The notes under the pieces: generated by a model | Seen by the model: the letters and a program-made list of their open reading frames with translations, nothing else | Databases searched by the model: none | Told to the model about the DNA's origin: nothing | Assembly: GCF_900236475.1 (NCBI RefSeq) | Contig: NZ_LT963352.1 | Location: 3,844,001 to 3,908,000, forward strand | Origin: Streptomyces chartreusis NRRL 3882 | Lineage (GTDB): Bacteria > Actinomycetota > Actinomycetes > Streptomycetales > Streptomycetaceae | Reading direction: 5' to 3' | DNA length: 64,000 nt | Shown: positions 1 through 7,763 of the stretch, in pieces | Position numbering within the stretch: the first letter of the stretch is position 1 | Layout: each line of letters begins with the position of its first letter | Translations under genes and position numbers: made by a program

Positions 1-90
1 GGTCGGCCCCGGCAGTGGGTGGCGCCCGACGACAACCCCGAGTTCCTGAAGTCCCTCGACGACGAGGACAAGAGGGACGACCAGCCGTAG
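1..90 (+). CDS. C-terminal tail of a probable PLDc_N-domain membrane protein (5' end outside window)
   Basis: Only the last 29 codons and the TAG stop are present, in the frame starting at base 1. The tail is charged and contains WVAPDDNPEFLKSL, which I recognise from the cytoplasmic end of small Streptomyces proteins with a phospholipase D nuclease N-terminal (cardiolipin synthase N-terminal) membrane domain. The membrane domain itself would lie upstream of the window, so the assignment rests on this short motif alone. It runs toward the opposite-strand DUF397 gene, whose stop is 3 bases away. Confidence 0.5.
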   Translation, partial: GRPRQWVAPDDNPEFLKSLDDEDKRDDQP

Positions 91-93
91 TCC

Positions 94-282
94 TCAGAGA
101 GCTCCGGTGAACGCCGACCAGGCGGATCGACCGACGACCAGGACCGGACCGTCAGGGGTTTTGCTGTCGCGGACGGGGACGGTGTCGGGGAAACCGGGGG
201 CTATTTCCACGCAGTTGCCGCCGTTTTCGCCGCTGTAGCTGCTCTTGATCCAGGTCGCCGCGCAGAGTTCGTGCCTGTTCAT
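94..282 (-). CDS. DUF397 domain protein
   Basis: A 62-residue protein that is essentially one DUF397 domain: the W-x-K-S-S-Y-S motif near residue 11 (TWIKSSYSGENGGNCVEIA), then VPVRDSKTPDGPVLVV and an aromatic W-x-F tail near the C-terminus. DUF397 proteins in Streptomyces are small and almost always sit immediately downstream of an XRE-family DUF5753 regulator, as here. By family analogy it is thought to act with or against that regulator; no enzymatic role is known. The ATG lies inside the 3' part of the upstream regulator gene, so the two reading frames overlap by 131 bases, much more than usual for such pairs. Confidence 0.9.
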   Translation of the reverse strand: MNRHELCAATWIKSSYSGENGGNCVEIAPGFPDTVPVRDSKTPDGPVLVVGRSAWSAFTGAL

Positions 283-1108
283 GCTGCTCGTACCCCTTCA
301 TCGCGTCGCTGATCAGGGCGACGGACTCGCGGACTGACAGAGCGTCCGCCCTGAGCACATCATAGGCGTGGCTATGACCTGTGTAGACGCTCGGATCGTC
401 GTTGAAATGGCCGCGGTCCAGTGACTCCGAATACACCCACCGGTGCCCGTCCGGCAGCTCGATCAGCGACATGGACACGTTGGGCCGCAGGAGTTCCGGG
501 AAGCTCGCCGGGGCGACCTGGATGCGGATGTTGGGCCGCTGCCCGACGCGAAGCAGATGGGCGCACTGGTCCCTCATGATTGCCGGGCTACCGACCACGT
601 TGCGTAGACAGCTCTCGTCCAGAACGGCGATGTACAGCGGACCGCCCTCGGCGAGAAATCGTCGCTGCCGACTCAGTCGGGCGTGGGCGCGCTCCTCGAC
701 CTCGTCGCCGCTGGCGACGCGTCGGAACAGCGCCCGGACATAGTCGCCCGTCTGCAAGAGGCCCGGGATCAGGCGCTCCTGGTACTCCCGCAAAGTGACG
801 GCCACCTCATCCATCTCAGCCCGCCGCCGAAACCAGTCAGGATGCTCCACCTGCGGATACCAATCGATCCGCCCCCACAACCGCAGCAACACCCCACCCG
901 TGCCGAGAAGTTCGTCGCACGTCTTCGCGAAACCCTCCTGCGGAACCCTCGTGCCCGCCTCCACCCGCGCCACGTGCGAGCGGTCGCAGGGGATCTGCCT
1001 CGCCAACGCCTCCTGCGTGAGCAGCGCCGCCTCGCGGAAGTGCCGCAGCACCTCCCCGAACACGGCCGCCGTACTCGCCCCCGACTCCCCGCCGTTCCGT
1101 CGGCTCAC
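152..1108 (-). CDS. XRE-family HTH regulator with DUF5753 domain
   Basis: 318 codons from a GTG preceded by GGGGGAAG. Residues about 18-70 form a helix-turn-helix XRE domain (TQEALARQIPCDRSHVARVE). Residues about 95-270 match the DUF5753 ligand/partner domain that follows it in actinobacteria (LLQTGDYVRALF, WVYSESLDRG). It is the partner of the downstream DUF397 gene. The usual family member ends close to the DUF397 start, near the VRESVALISDAMKGYE motif. This one continues about 45 residues into Arg/Gln-rich, low-complexity sequence read through the DUF397 coding region in another frame. That tail could be a lost stop codon, a frameshift or a sequencing error. An inverted repeat lies just upstream of the start. 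Confidence 0.85.
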   Translation of the reverse strand: MSRRNGGESGASTAAVFGEVLRHFREAALLTQEALARQIPCDRSHVARVEAGTRVPQEGFAKTCDELLGTGGVLLRLWGRIDWYPQVEHPDWFRRRAEMDEVAVTLREYQERLIPGLLQTGDYVRALFRRVASGDEVEERAHARLSRQRRFLAEGGPLYIAVLDESCLRNVVGSPAIMRDQCAHLLRVGQRPNIRIQVAPASFPELLRPNVSMSLIELPDGHRWVYSESLDRGHFNDDPSVYTGHSHAYDVLRADALSVRESVALISDAMKGYEQHEQARTLRGDLDQEQLQRRKRRQLRGNSPRFPRHRPRPRQQNP

Positions 1109-1121
1109 GGCTTCCCCCTCC

Positions 1122-1142
1122 GTGACAGTGCACCGGTGTCAC
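1122..1142. promoter_or_regulatory. Inverted repeat in divergent XRE / fused-protein promoter region
   Basis: GTGACA at 1122-1127 is mirrored by TGTCAC at 1137-1142 across a 9-base spacer. It lies 14 bases upstream of the XRE gene start, in the spacer shared with the divergent gene at 1214. Position and symmetry suit an autoregulatory operator for the XRE protein; binding is inferred. Confidence 0.35.
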
Positions 1143-1213
1143 ACGCCAAGCATTGAACCGGACTGTTCCCCTGCGCAACGCTCGGTACACCCAGAGTTAC
1201 GGAGGTACGCGAA

Positions 1214-1717
1214 ATGGAACCGCAGGCGGACCCGGAGCGGAACCGGGTGGCGACGCTGGAGGAACGGCTCAGTGCGGGCGTACGCGCGGCCAACGAGCGT
1301 TCCAGGAAAGGGCTGTCGGCCGACCCGAGCCGGCCCCCCGTCCCCGTGCCCGGGTGCGCGGTGTGCGAGGAGCTGGCCGTCCGCCGGGACAAGGCGCGGG
1401 CCGCGTTCGACGGGAGTGCCGTGACGGACGCGAACGTGCTGCTGCGCCAGCACCAGGGGAAGGAACACGGTGGGGAACCGGCGGGGCGCCGCGTCTTCCG
1501 GTACGTCCCGTACTCGATCGTGCAGGACGCGTCGGCCGTCCCGGAGTACGAGGCCCGCTGCGTCTCGGGAGAGGAGGAGGACTGCGGGGCGAGTTCGGGA
1601 CCGCGCCCGACCCCGGCCGAGGTGGAGGAGTGGCAGCGCAGGCACACACAGGAGACCCGGCACCTGCGCTACCGCCGCAGCTTCGCCGACTACGCGGTGC
1701 TGGAGAGGCAGGGCTGA
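1214..1717 (+). CDS. Fusion of two small conserved actinobacterial domains (C-terminal DUF7848-like)
   Basis: 167 residues; ATG preceded by GGAGG at about 8 bases. The N-terminal half has a CAVCEEL two-cysteine motif followed by VTDANVLLRQHQGKEHG, as in small Streptomyces proteins encoded beside XRE/DUF397 genes. The C-terminal half (from about residue 92, RVFRYVPYSIVQD) resembles the separate small family now called DUF7848: CVSGEEEDCGASSGP, then a W-x-RRHTQETRH block and the ending FADYAVLE. Both halves normally occur as independent short proteins, so this looks like a fusion. Paired cysteines in each half could bind metal, but this is unproven. It converges on the uvrA-like gene with a 51-base gap. 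Confidence 0.7.
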   Translation: MEPQADPERNRVATLEERLSAGVRAANERSRKGLSADPSRPPVPVPGCAVCEELAVRRDKARAAFDGSAVTDANVLLRQHQGKEHGGEPAGRRVFRYVPYSIVQDASAVPEYEARCVSGEEEDCGASSGPRPTPAEVEEWQRRHTQETRHLRYRRSFADYAVLERQG

Positions 1718-1768
1718 CGAGGCAGGACGCCGCCGATGAAGCGGGCGACCCCGAGAGCCCGGCGCAGG

Positions 1769-4270
1769 TCACCCGGCCAGAAACCCACCTGTCCGAGACG
1801 CCCGCGCGGCCGCCACCTCCTGCGGGGTGCCCTCTCCCACCACCCGGCCGCCGCCGGCGCCCCCCACCGGCCCGAGGTCGATCAGCCAGTCCGAGGCCCG
1901 CATGACATCGACGTTGTGCTCGATGGTGATGACGGAGTGCCCCGCGTCCACCAGCCGCTGGAGCACGTCCAGCAGCCGCGCCGAGTCCGCCGCGTGCAGC
2001 CCGGTCGTGGGCTCGTCGAGGACGTAGAGCGTGCGGTCGGCCGCCCGGCGGCCCAGCTCCTTCGCCAGCTTCAGCCGCTGTGCCTCACCCCCGGACAACG
2101 TGGGTGCGGGCTGCCCCAGCGGCAGGTAGCCGAGGCCGACGTCCGCCATGCGCCGCAACCGGCCGGCCACGGCGGGCACGTCCCCGAAGACCCCGAGCGC
2201 CTCGTCCACCGTCGCCTCCAGCACCTCCGCGATGTCGTACCCCTGGTACCGCACCGCCAGCACCTCGGGCCGGAAGCGGCGGCCCCGGCACCCCGGGCAG
2301 CGCACCTGCACGGCCGGGAGGAAGTGCATCCGCACCGTGAGCACGCCCGCGCCCTCGCACCGCTCGCAGCGTCCGCCCGGCACGTTGAAGGAGAACCGGC
2401 CCGCCGTCAGGCGTCCCTCGCTGCTCGCGGCGAAGACCTCCCGGATCGGTGTGAAGACGTCCGAGTACGTCGCCGCGTTGGAGCGCGGGACGCGACTGAT
2501 CGGCTCCTGGTCGATGAGGACCGCCTTGGACAGGTGCTCCCAGCCGTCGATGCCGTCGTGTTCGGCCGGGAGTTCCCCCGCCCCGTGGAAGTGACAGCGC
2601 GCGGCCCGGCCCAGGATGTCCAGCAGCAGCGTCGACTTGCCCGAGCCGGACGGGCCGGTGACCGTGACCAGGCGGTTCAGCGGGAACCGTACGGTCACGT
2701 CCTTGAGGTTGTGGGCCCGGGCCCCGCGGATCACGACGGCCGAGGCGCTGTCGCCACGGCCACGGGACTGCGGCGCGGGCAGCCGGCCCGACAGATACGC
2801 GCCGGTCACCGAACCCTCGGCGCGGGCCACCTCCTGCGGCGTCCCGGCCGCCACGATCCGGCCGCCGTCCCGGCCCGCCCCCGGGCCGACGTCCACCACG
2901 TGGTCCGCCGCCCGCAGCACGTCCAGGTCGTGCTCGACGACCAGCACGGTGTTGCCCAGGTCGCGCAGGCGGCGCAGGACGCCGATCAGGCGGGCGGTGT
3001 CCGAGGGGTGCAGGCCGATGGTCGGCTCGTCGAGGACGTACAGCACGCCGGTGAGTCCGGAGCCGAGCAGGGCGGCCAGCCGCAGCCGCTGGGTCTCCCC
3101 GGCGGACAGGCTCGGCGTGGACTGCTCCAGGCTGAGGTACCCGACTCCGACGTCCACCAGGCGCCGTACCCGCTCCTCCAGGTCGGCGACGACCGGCTCC
3201 ACGAGCAGCCACTCGTCCTCGGCCGACCGCTCCTTCAGGCGGGCCAGCCAGCCGTCGAGCTCGGTCAGGGGCAGTCGTGCCGCCTCGACGATCGTCAGTC
3301 CGTGCACGGTCACCGCCCGGCTCTCCGGCCGCAGCCGGGTGCCCTCGCACAGGCCGCAGGGCTGCTTCACCAGGCCCTGCTTCTCGGCCCGTTCGCGGTA
3401 CTCGGGGTCGTCGGCGCGCTCGGTGTAGCGCCGCAGCAGCGCCGTCGCGACCCCTTCGAAGCGGCCCGCGGCCACGGACGCCGGCGGGTCGACCGCCGGG
3501 AAGTGCCGCCGGAACTCGGGGCTTTCGACGCCGTACACCAGCAAGTCGCGCTGGTGGTCCCCCAGTTCGCCGAACGGGCAGTCCGCGTCGAAGGTGAAGC
3601 CGTAGTGGCGGGCGGCGGCCCGCAGCGCGGTGAGGTTCCATTCGGTGAGCTTCGGGTTCCAGCCCCGTACCGCACCCTCGGCCAGCGAGCGGGAGTCGTC
3701 GACCAGGCGCCGTACGTCGGGCTGGATCACCTCGCCGAGGCCGGTGCAGGACGGGCACGCGCCCGCGGGCTTGTTGAAGGAGAAGGACCCCATCACCAGC
3801 TCGGGCACGAGGGTGCCGCAGTGCGGGCAGGGGGTCTGCTCGCCCTCGGCGTCCTCGTCGGCCGCGGTGGCCTCGGCGGCGTTCGCGTACGACGGCGGGA
3901 TGCTCTTGCCGCAGCCGGGGCAGGGGCGGGTCCCGATCCGCGACCACAGCAGCCGCAGGTAGGTGAACACCTCCGTGACCGTGCCGACCGTGGAACGGGG
4001 GCTGCGGTTGGTGAGGTGCTGGTCGACGCTGATGGACGGGGACAGGCCGCTGATCGAGTCGACGGCGGGTTTGCCGGCGAAGCCGGTGACCATGCCCAGC
4101 GACTCCAGGTACTGCCGCTGGCCCTCCTTGTGGAGGGTGTCGAACGCGAGCGTGGACTTGCCGGAGCCGGACAGGCCGGTCAGGACGACCAGCTTGTTCT
4201 TCGGGAGGGAGAGGGAGACGTTCCTGAGGTTGTGGAGGCGGGCGCCGGTGACCCGGATGCTGTTGTCCAT
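1769..4270 (-). CDS. UvrA-like ABC ATPase (DrrC/TioU-type drug-resistance paralogue)
   Basis: 833 residues with two ABC modules. The first Walker A is GLSGSGKST (residues 32-40). A first zinc-finger region uses CPGC and CPHC pairs around residues 120-155. The first signature is LSAGETQRLRLA. The second Walker A is GPSGSGKST (about 537), followed by a second zinc region (CERC, CPGC), signature LSGGEAQRLKLA and Walker B LYVLDEPTTGLH. Genuine nucleotide-excision UvrA is about 940-1000 residues; the shorter length and context fit the UvrA2/DrrC/TioU group, which protects DNA from DNA-binding antibiotics. The ATG at 4270 was chosen because the upstream extension is not UvrA-like and would run through the divergent regulator; GAAGGA directly abuts this ATG. 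It is divergent from a TioE-type MerR regulator. Confidence 0.9.
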   Translation of the reverse strand: MDNSIRVTGARLHNLRNVSLSLPKNKLVVLTGLSGSGKSTLAFDTLHKEGQRQYLESLGMVTGFAGKPAVDSISGLSPSISVDQHLTNRSPRSTVGTVTEVFTYLRLLWSRIGTRPCPGCGKSIPPSYANAAEATAADEDAEGEQTPCPHCGTLVPELVMGSFSFNKPAGACPSCTGLGEVIQPDVRRLVDDSRSLAEGAVRGWNPKLTEWNLTALRAAARHYGFTFDADCPFGELGDHQRDLLVYGVESPEFRRHFPAVDPPASVAAGRFEGVATALLRRYTERADDPEYRERAEKQGLVKQPCGLCEGTRLRPESRAVTVHGLTIVEAARLPLTELDGWLARLKERSAEDEWLLVEPVVADLEERVRRLVDVGVGYLSLEQSTPSLSAGETQRLRLAALLGSGLTGVLYVLDEPTIGLHPSDTARLIGVLRRLRDLGNTVLVVEHDLDVLRAADHVVDVGPGAGRDGGRIVAAGTPQEVARAEGSVTGAYLSGRLPAPQSRGRGDSASAVVIRGARAHNLKDVTVRFPLNRLVTVTGPSGSGKSTLLLDILGRAARCHFHGAGELPAEHDGIDGWEHLSKAVLIDQEPISRVPRSNAATYSDVFTPIREVFAASSEGRLTAGRFSFNVPGGRCERCEGAGVLTVRMHFLPAVQVRCPGCRGRRFRPEVLAVRYQGYDIAEVLEATVDEALGVFGDVPAVAGRLRRMADVGLGYLPLGQPAPTLSGGEAQRLKLAKELGRRAADRTLYVLDEPTTGLHAADSARLLDVLQRLVDAGHSVITIEHNVDVMRASDWLIDLGPVGGAGGGRVVGEGTPQEVAAARASRTGGFLAG

Positions 4271-4351
4271 TCCTTCAAGTCTTCCATTCAAGTGTGATGT
4301 TGAGACTTTTCGGGCATAGCGGCTGGCTCCTCTGCCGTAACCTTCAAATCG
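4271..4351. promoter_or_regulatory. Divergent promoter region, uvrA-like / MerR regulator
   Basis: This 81-base spacer holds TTCAAG at 4274-4279 and again at 4287-4292 (13 bases apart), and a third TTCAA at 4343-4347. Such spaced repeats are plausible regulator contact sites. TAACCT at 4338-4343 could be a -10 box; it lies only 8 bases before the MerR gene ATG and no Shine-Dalgarno is visible, so that transcript may be leaderless. Both readings are inferences. Confidence 0.4.
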
Positions 4352-5104
4352 ATGACCAACGAACGCCGTCTCCGCCCCGTCGATCTCGCCCGACTGGCCG
4401 GGGTCTCGACACAGCAGATCCGCAACTACGAGGACGCCGGAGTGCTGCCGCCGGCCGCGCGCACGGAGTCCGGCTACCGCGTCTTCACCGACACGCACCG
4501 CAGCGCGCTGCTGGCGTACCGGGTCCTGATGCGGGGGTACGGGCCGCTGACGGCGACACGGATCATGCGCGCCCTGCACGACGGGGACGTCCCGGGCGCG
4601 CTCGCCCTGGTCGACGCCGCGCACGCCGCCCTGCACGAGGAGCGGGTCTCCCTGCGGGCCGCGAGCGAGGCCCTGGAGCTGCTGGCGGCCGAGCCCCCCG
4701 CCCCGCTGCCGCGTTCCGGCGGGCTGCGCATCGGCGAGGTGGCCGCGCTGCTGGGCGTACGGACGTCCGCGCTGCGGGTGTGGGAAGGGGCCGGGCTGCT
4801 CACGCCGGGGCGCGAACGCGGCACGGGGTACCGCGTCTACGAACCCGCCGACGTGCGCGACGCCCGGCTCGTGCACACGCTGCGCCGCAGTCACTATCTC
4901 TTCGACCAGATCCGGCCGGTGCTTCAGGGGCTGCGCCGGGAGGGCAGCAGCGACGCCCTGCGGGCGGCGATCGCGGCGCGCGGAGCGGCCCTGACGGCTC
5001 GCACCAGGGGCATGGTCGAGGGCGCGGGCGCCCTCCACGCCTACCTCGACCGGGTCGCCGCAGCCGGGACGGCGTCAACCGAACGCACCGGCCAGGACTC
5101 GTAA
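4352..5104 (+). CDS. TioE-type MerR regulator with two HTH domains
   Basis: 250 residues with two MerR-type winged helix-turn-helix domains in one chain. The first is at residues 6-45 (LARLAGVSTQQIRNYEDAGV, then GYRVF). The second is at 124-163 (GEVAALLGVRTSALRVWEGA, then GYRVY). A coiled segment of about 75 residues separates them. Tandem HTH MerR proteins of this kind are known beside UvrA-like resistance genes, for example TioE in thiocoraline clusters. Divergence from the uvrA-like gene suggests it controls that gene and itself. No conserved metal-binding cysteines are visible, so a drug-like or no ligand is more likely than a metal. A strong hairpin follows the stop. Confidence 0.85.
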   Translation: MTNERRLRPVDLARLAGVSTQQIRNYEDAGVLPPAARTESGYRVFTDTHRSALLAYRVLMRGYGPLTATRIMRALHDGDVPGALALVDAAHAALHEERVSLRAASEALELLAAEPPAPLPRSGGLRIGEVAALLGVRTSALRVWEGAGLLTPGRERGTGYRVYEPADVRDARLVHTLRRSHYLFDQIRPVLQGLRREGSSDALRAAIAARGAALTARTRGMVEGAGALHAYLDRVAAAGTASTERTGQDS

Positions 5105-5138
5105 CTCTGTTCGAGATGCCATCCGATCCATTGAAAAA

Positions 5139-5161
5139 CCGGCGACACCCGGTGTCGCCGG
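5139..5161 (+). terminator. Hairpin terminator after the TioE-type regulator
   Basis: A perfect 10-bp stem (CCGGCGACAC / GTGTCGCCGG) with a 3-base loop, 34 bases past the regulator stop. There is no T tract, as is common in high-GC actinobacteria. Confidence 0.7.
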
Positions 5162-5218
5162 TAGCGGGTTCGGCCTTCCTTTGATCGGGTCTATCCCACC
5201 TGCGAACGGAGACCCCCT

Positions 5219-6616
5219 GTGCGAATGACTGATATCCAGCGCTGCGAGGTCCGACCTGGGCGACTCGTCGAATGGACACTCAGTCCGGCGACCGTCGCGA
5301 CGGCGAAGGCTCTGCCGGAAGACTCCAGGCCACCGGCGTACATCCAGGAGTCGCACATCCGGACGGCCCGGTCCGTGCGGGAGGACGGACTCTTCGTGCC
5401 GACCTGGCTGGGCGCGGCGTTCGACATCCCGGGACGGGCCGACCTGGACGCGCTGGGCGAGGCGCTGCGCGGCTGGACGCTGCGCCATGAAACCCTGCGC
5501 AGCGGCTTCCGCTGGGCGGGCGGTCCCGGCGACTCGATCCGCCGCTTCACGCTCGACCCCTCCTCGGTGTCCCTGCACCGCGAGGACGTCGGCGACTTCA
5601 CCGACGCGGCGGCCCTGGCCCAGCACCTCCAGGACCGCTTCGACACCACGGCCGACGCCCTGCGCTGGCCCAACCTCATCTACACGGCGGTCGTCCGGGA
5701 CGACCGCACCAGCGTGTACATGGCCTTCGACCACAGCAACGTCGACGCCTACTCCATCCACCGCATCCCCGCCGAGATCCACGAGCTGTACGAGGCCGGG
5801 ATCGCGGGCAAGGCCGAGGGACCGGAGCCGGCGAGCAGTTACGTCGACTTCTGCGAGGCCGAGCGGGCGGACGCCGACCGCATCGACGCGGACCACGACA
5901 TCGTCGCCCGCTGGCGGGAGTTCATCCACCGCTGCGGCGGACGGCTGCCGAGCTTCCCCGTCGACCTCGGCCTGGAACCCGGGGGCGAACTGCCCACGCA
6001 GAAGTTCATGCGCGAGATGATGGTGGACGCGGACGCGGCCGCCGCCTTCGAGTCGTACTGCCGCCCGTACGGCGGCAGCCTGGTCGGTGTCCTCGCGGCC
6101 ACAGCCCTGATCGTCCACGAGATCGGCGGCGAGCCCGTCTACCGCACGGTCGTGCCGTTCCACACCCGGGTGAAGTCCCAGTGGTCGCAGTCGGTCGGCT
6201 GGTACGTGGGCGGCGCCCCGATCGAGATCCCCATGTCCGAGGCCGTCGACTTCCCGAGCGCCCTGCGCACCGTACGCGCCGCCCTCCAGGCCAACCGCCG
6301 GCTGGCCCGCATCCCCCTGGCCCGCGTCCTCCACCTCCTCGGCAGCGACTTCCGACCGACCTCCCCCGACCTGTACTCGATCGTCTCGTTCGTCGACACC
6401 CGCGGTATCCCCGGCTCCGACCACTGGACGGACCAGAAGGCGTACGGGCTGCTCAGGGTGTCCTACGGTGACCAGGTCTGCGCCTGGATCACCCGCCTCC
6501 ACGAGGGCCTGTGGTTCGCCGCCCGTTACCCGGACACGGACATCGCGTACAAGAACATGCGGCTGTACGCCGAGCGGCTGCGGGACATCGTGACGGGCGC
6601 GGCCGGCAGACCCTGA
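5219..6616 (+). CDS. Stand-alone condensation-domain (NRPS C-domain-like) protein
   Basis: 465 residues forming a single condensation-type acyltransferase fold. RHETLRSGF at residues 89-97 matches the C-domain RHExLRTxF motif. The catalytic motif is DHSNVDAYS, keeping His172 and Asp176 of HHxxxDG but with the first His replaced by Asp. There is no carrier or adenylation domain, so it is free-standing, like PapA-type or ester-forming C domains. The GTG at 5219 is preferred because GGAG sits 7 bases upstream; an ATG at 5225 is possible. No NRPS genes surround it. The only pathway hint is the neighbouring uvrA-like/TioE pair, a type often found in NRPS antibiotic clusters. Substrate is unknown. 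Confidence 0.8.
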   Translation: MRMTDIQRCEVRPGRLVEWTLSPATVATAKALPEDSRPPAYIQESHIRTARSVREDGLFVPTWLGAAFDIPGRADLDALGEALRGWTLRHETLRSGFRWAGGPGDSIRRFTLDPSSVSLHREDVGDFTDAAALAQHLQDRFDTTADALRWPNLIYTAVVRDDRTSVYMAFDHSNVDAYSIHRIPAEIHELYEAGIAGKAEGPEPASSYVDFCEAERADADRIDADHDIVARWREFIHRCGGRLPSFPVDLGLEPGGELPTQKFMREMMVDADAAAAFESYCRPYGGSLVGVLAATALIVHEIGGEPVYRTVVPFHTRVKSQWSQSVGWYVGGAPIEIPMSEAVDFPSALRTVRAALQANRRLARIPLARVLHLLGSDFRPTSPDLYSIVSFVDTRGIPGSDHWTDQKAYGLLRVSYGDQVCAWITRLHEGLWFAARYPDTDIAYKNMRLYAERLRDIVTGAAGRP

Positions 6617-6620
6617 GCGA

Positions 6621-6671
6621 CGGCGAAGGCCGGTTCCCGCGACTGAGGGTCGCGGGAACCGGCCTTCGCCG
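6621..6671. terminator. Bidirectional terminator, 23-bp perfect stem
   Basis: Bases 6621-6643 pair perfectly with 6649-6671 around the loop TGAGG. The hairpin lies between the convergent condensation-domain gene and ccsB and should stop transcription from both sides. Confidence 0.85.
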
Positions 6672-6680
6672 GTACGGGAG

Positions 6681-7763
6681 CTACACGCCCGCGTACGAGT
6701 GCTTGCCGGAGACGAAGATGTTCACGCCGTAGTAGTTGAACAGCCAGCAGCCGAAGGCGATCAGGGCCAGGTAGGCGGCCTTGCGGCCCTTCCAGCCCGC
6801 GGTCGCGCGCGCGTGCAGGTAACAGGCGTAGGCGACCCAGGTGATGAAGGACCAGGTCTCCTTCGGGTCCCAGCCCCAGTAGCGGCCCCAGGCGTCACCG
6901 GCCCAGATGGCGCCCGCGATGATCGTGAACGTCCACAGCGGGAAGACGGCGGCGTTGACGCGGTAGGAGAACTTGTCGAGGGAGGCGGAGGAGGGCAGCC
7001 GCTCCAGGACGGACGTCGCGAAGGTGCCGGGCGTACCGCCGCTCGCGAGCTTGTTCTCGTAGGAGTCCTTGAAGAGGTACAGGATCGTGCCGACCGCGCC
7101 GACGTAGAAGACCGCGCCGCAGAAGATCGCCGTGGAGACGTGGATGTACAGCCAGTACGAGTGCAGGGCCGGGACCAGCTGGTCGCTGGCGGTGTAGAGG
7201 ACCGTGACCGCGAGGCCGAGGTCCAGCAGGACCGAGGTGATCAGGAACAGGCCGAGCCAGCGCACGTTCTTCTTCAGCGCCAGCAGCCCGAGGTACACGC
7301 CGACGGCGACCGTGGAGAACGTGATGTTGAACTCGTACATGTTGCCCCACGGGGCCCGCTCCACCGAGGCCGCGCGGGCGATGACCCCGCCCAGCTCGAC
7401 GAGGAAGGCGAGCACGGTGAGGGAGATGGCGATCCGGCCGTACAGGTCGCCCTGTTCGTCACCGCCGTGCGCCCCGGGCCCGTCCGGCACGTCCCGCTGA
7501 CCGGCCCCGGCCCGCACGGTGACCTTGGGCCGCTCCAGGACGGCGGTGCCGCCCGCCTGGTTCACGGTGACGGCGGGCGCCTTCTTCGCCTCGGCCGGCT
7601 TGGCGGTGAGCGCGGCGGCGGTCTTGGCGACCTTGCTGCGGCTGCCGAAGAGCCATTCGGCGATGTACGCGAAGAACGCCAGGGTGTAGACGGCCATCGC
7701 GGAGTAGATCAGCACATTGCTGATGTTCGCGAGGTTTTCGTTGGTGGCGGCGGCGAGAGTCAC
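6681..7763 (-). CDS. ccsB: Cytochrome c biogenesis protein CcsB (CcsA/ResC-type)
   Basis: 360 residues, last gene of a four-gene system II cytochrome c maturation operon. It is a multi-spanning membrane protein. The tryptophan-rich haem-handling (WWD) motif GRYWGWDPKETWSFITW is near the C-terminus, followed by further membrane segments and a typical NYYGVNIFVSGKHSYAG end. A hydrophilic loop of about 80 residues follows the first membrane segment. With ResB it is expected to carry haem to the outer face and join it to apocytochrome CxxCH motifs. The GTG start overlaps the resB stop by 4 bases, implying translational coupling. Confidence 0.93.
   Translation of the reverse strand: MTLAAATNENLANISNVLIYSAMAVYTLAFFAYIAEWLFGSRSKVAKTAAALTAKPAEAKKAPAVTVNQAGGTAVLERPKVTVRAGAGQRDVPDGPGAHGGDEQGDLYGRIAISLTVLAFLVELGGVIARAASVERAPWGNMYEFNITFSTVAVGVYLGLLALKKNVRWLGLFLITSVLLDLGLAVTVLYTASDQLVPALHSYWLYIHVSTAIFCGAVFYVGAVGTILYLFKDSYENKLASGGTPGTFATSVLERLPSSASLDKFSYRVNAAVFPLWTFTIIAGAIWAGDAWGRYWGWDPKETWSFITWVAYACYLHARATAGWKGRKAAYLALIAFGCWLFNYYGVNIFVSGKHSYAGV

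Noticed and set aside
1736..4297. 853-codon plus-strand open frame across the uvrA-like gene
   Set aside because: Antisense to a gene with two complete ABC modules; no motifs and skewed composition.
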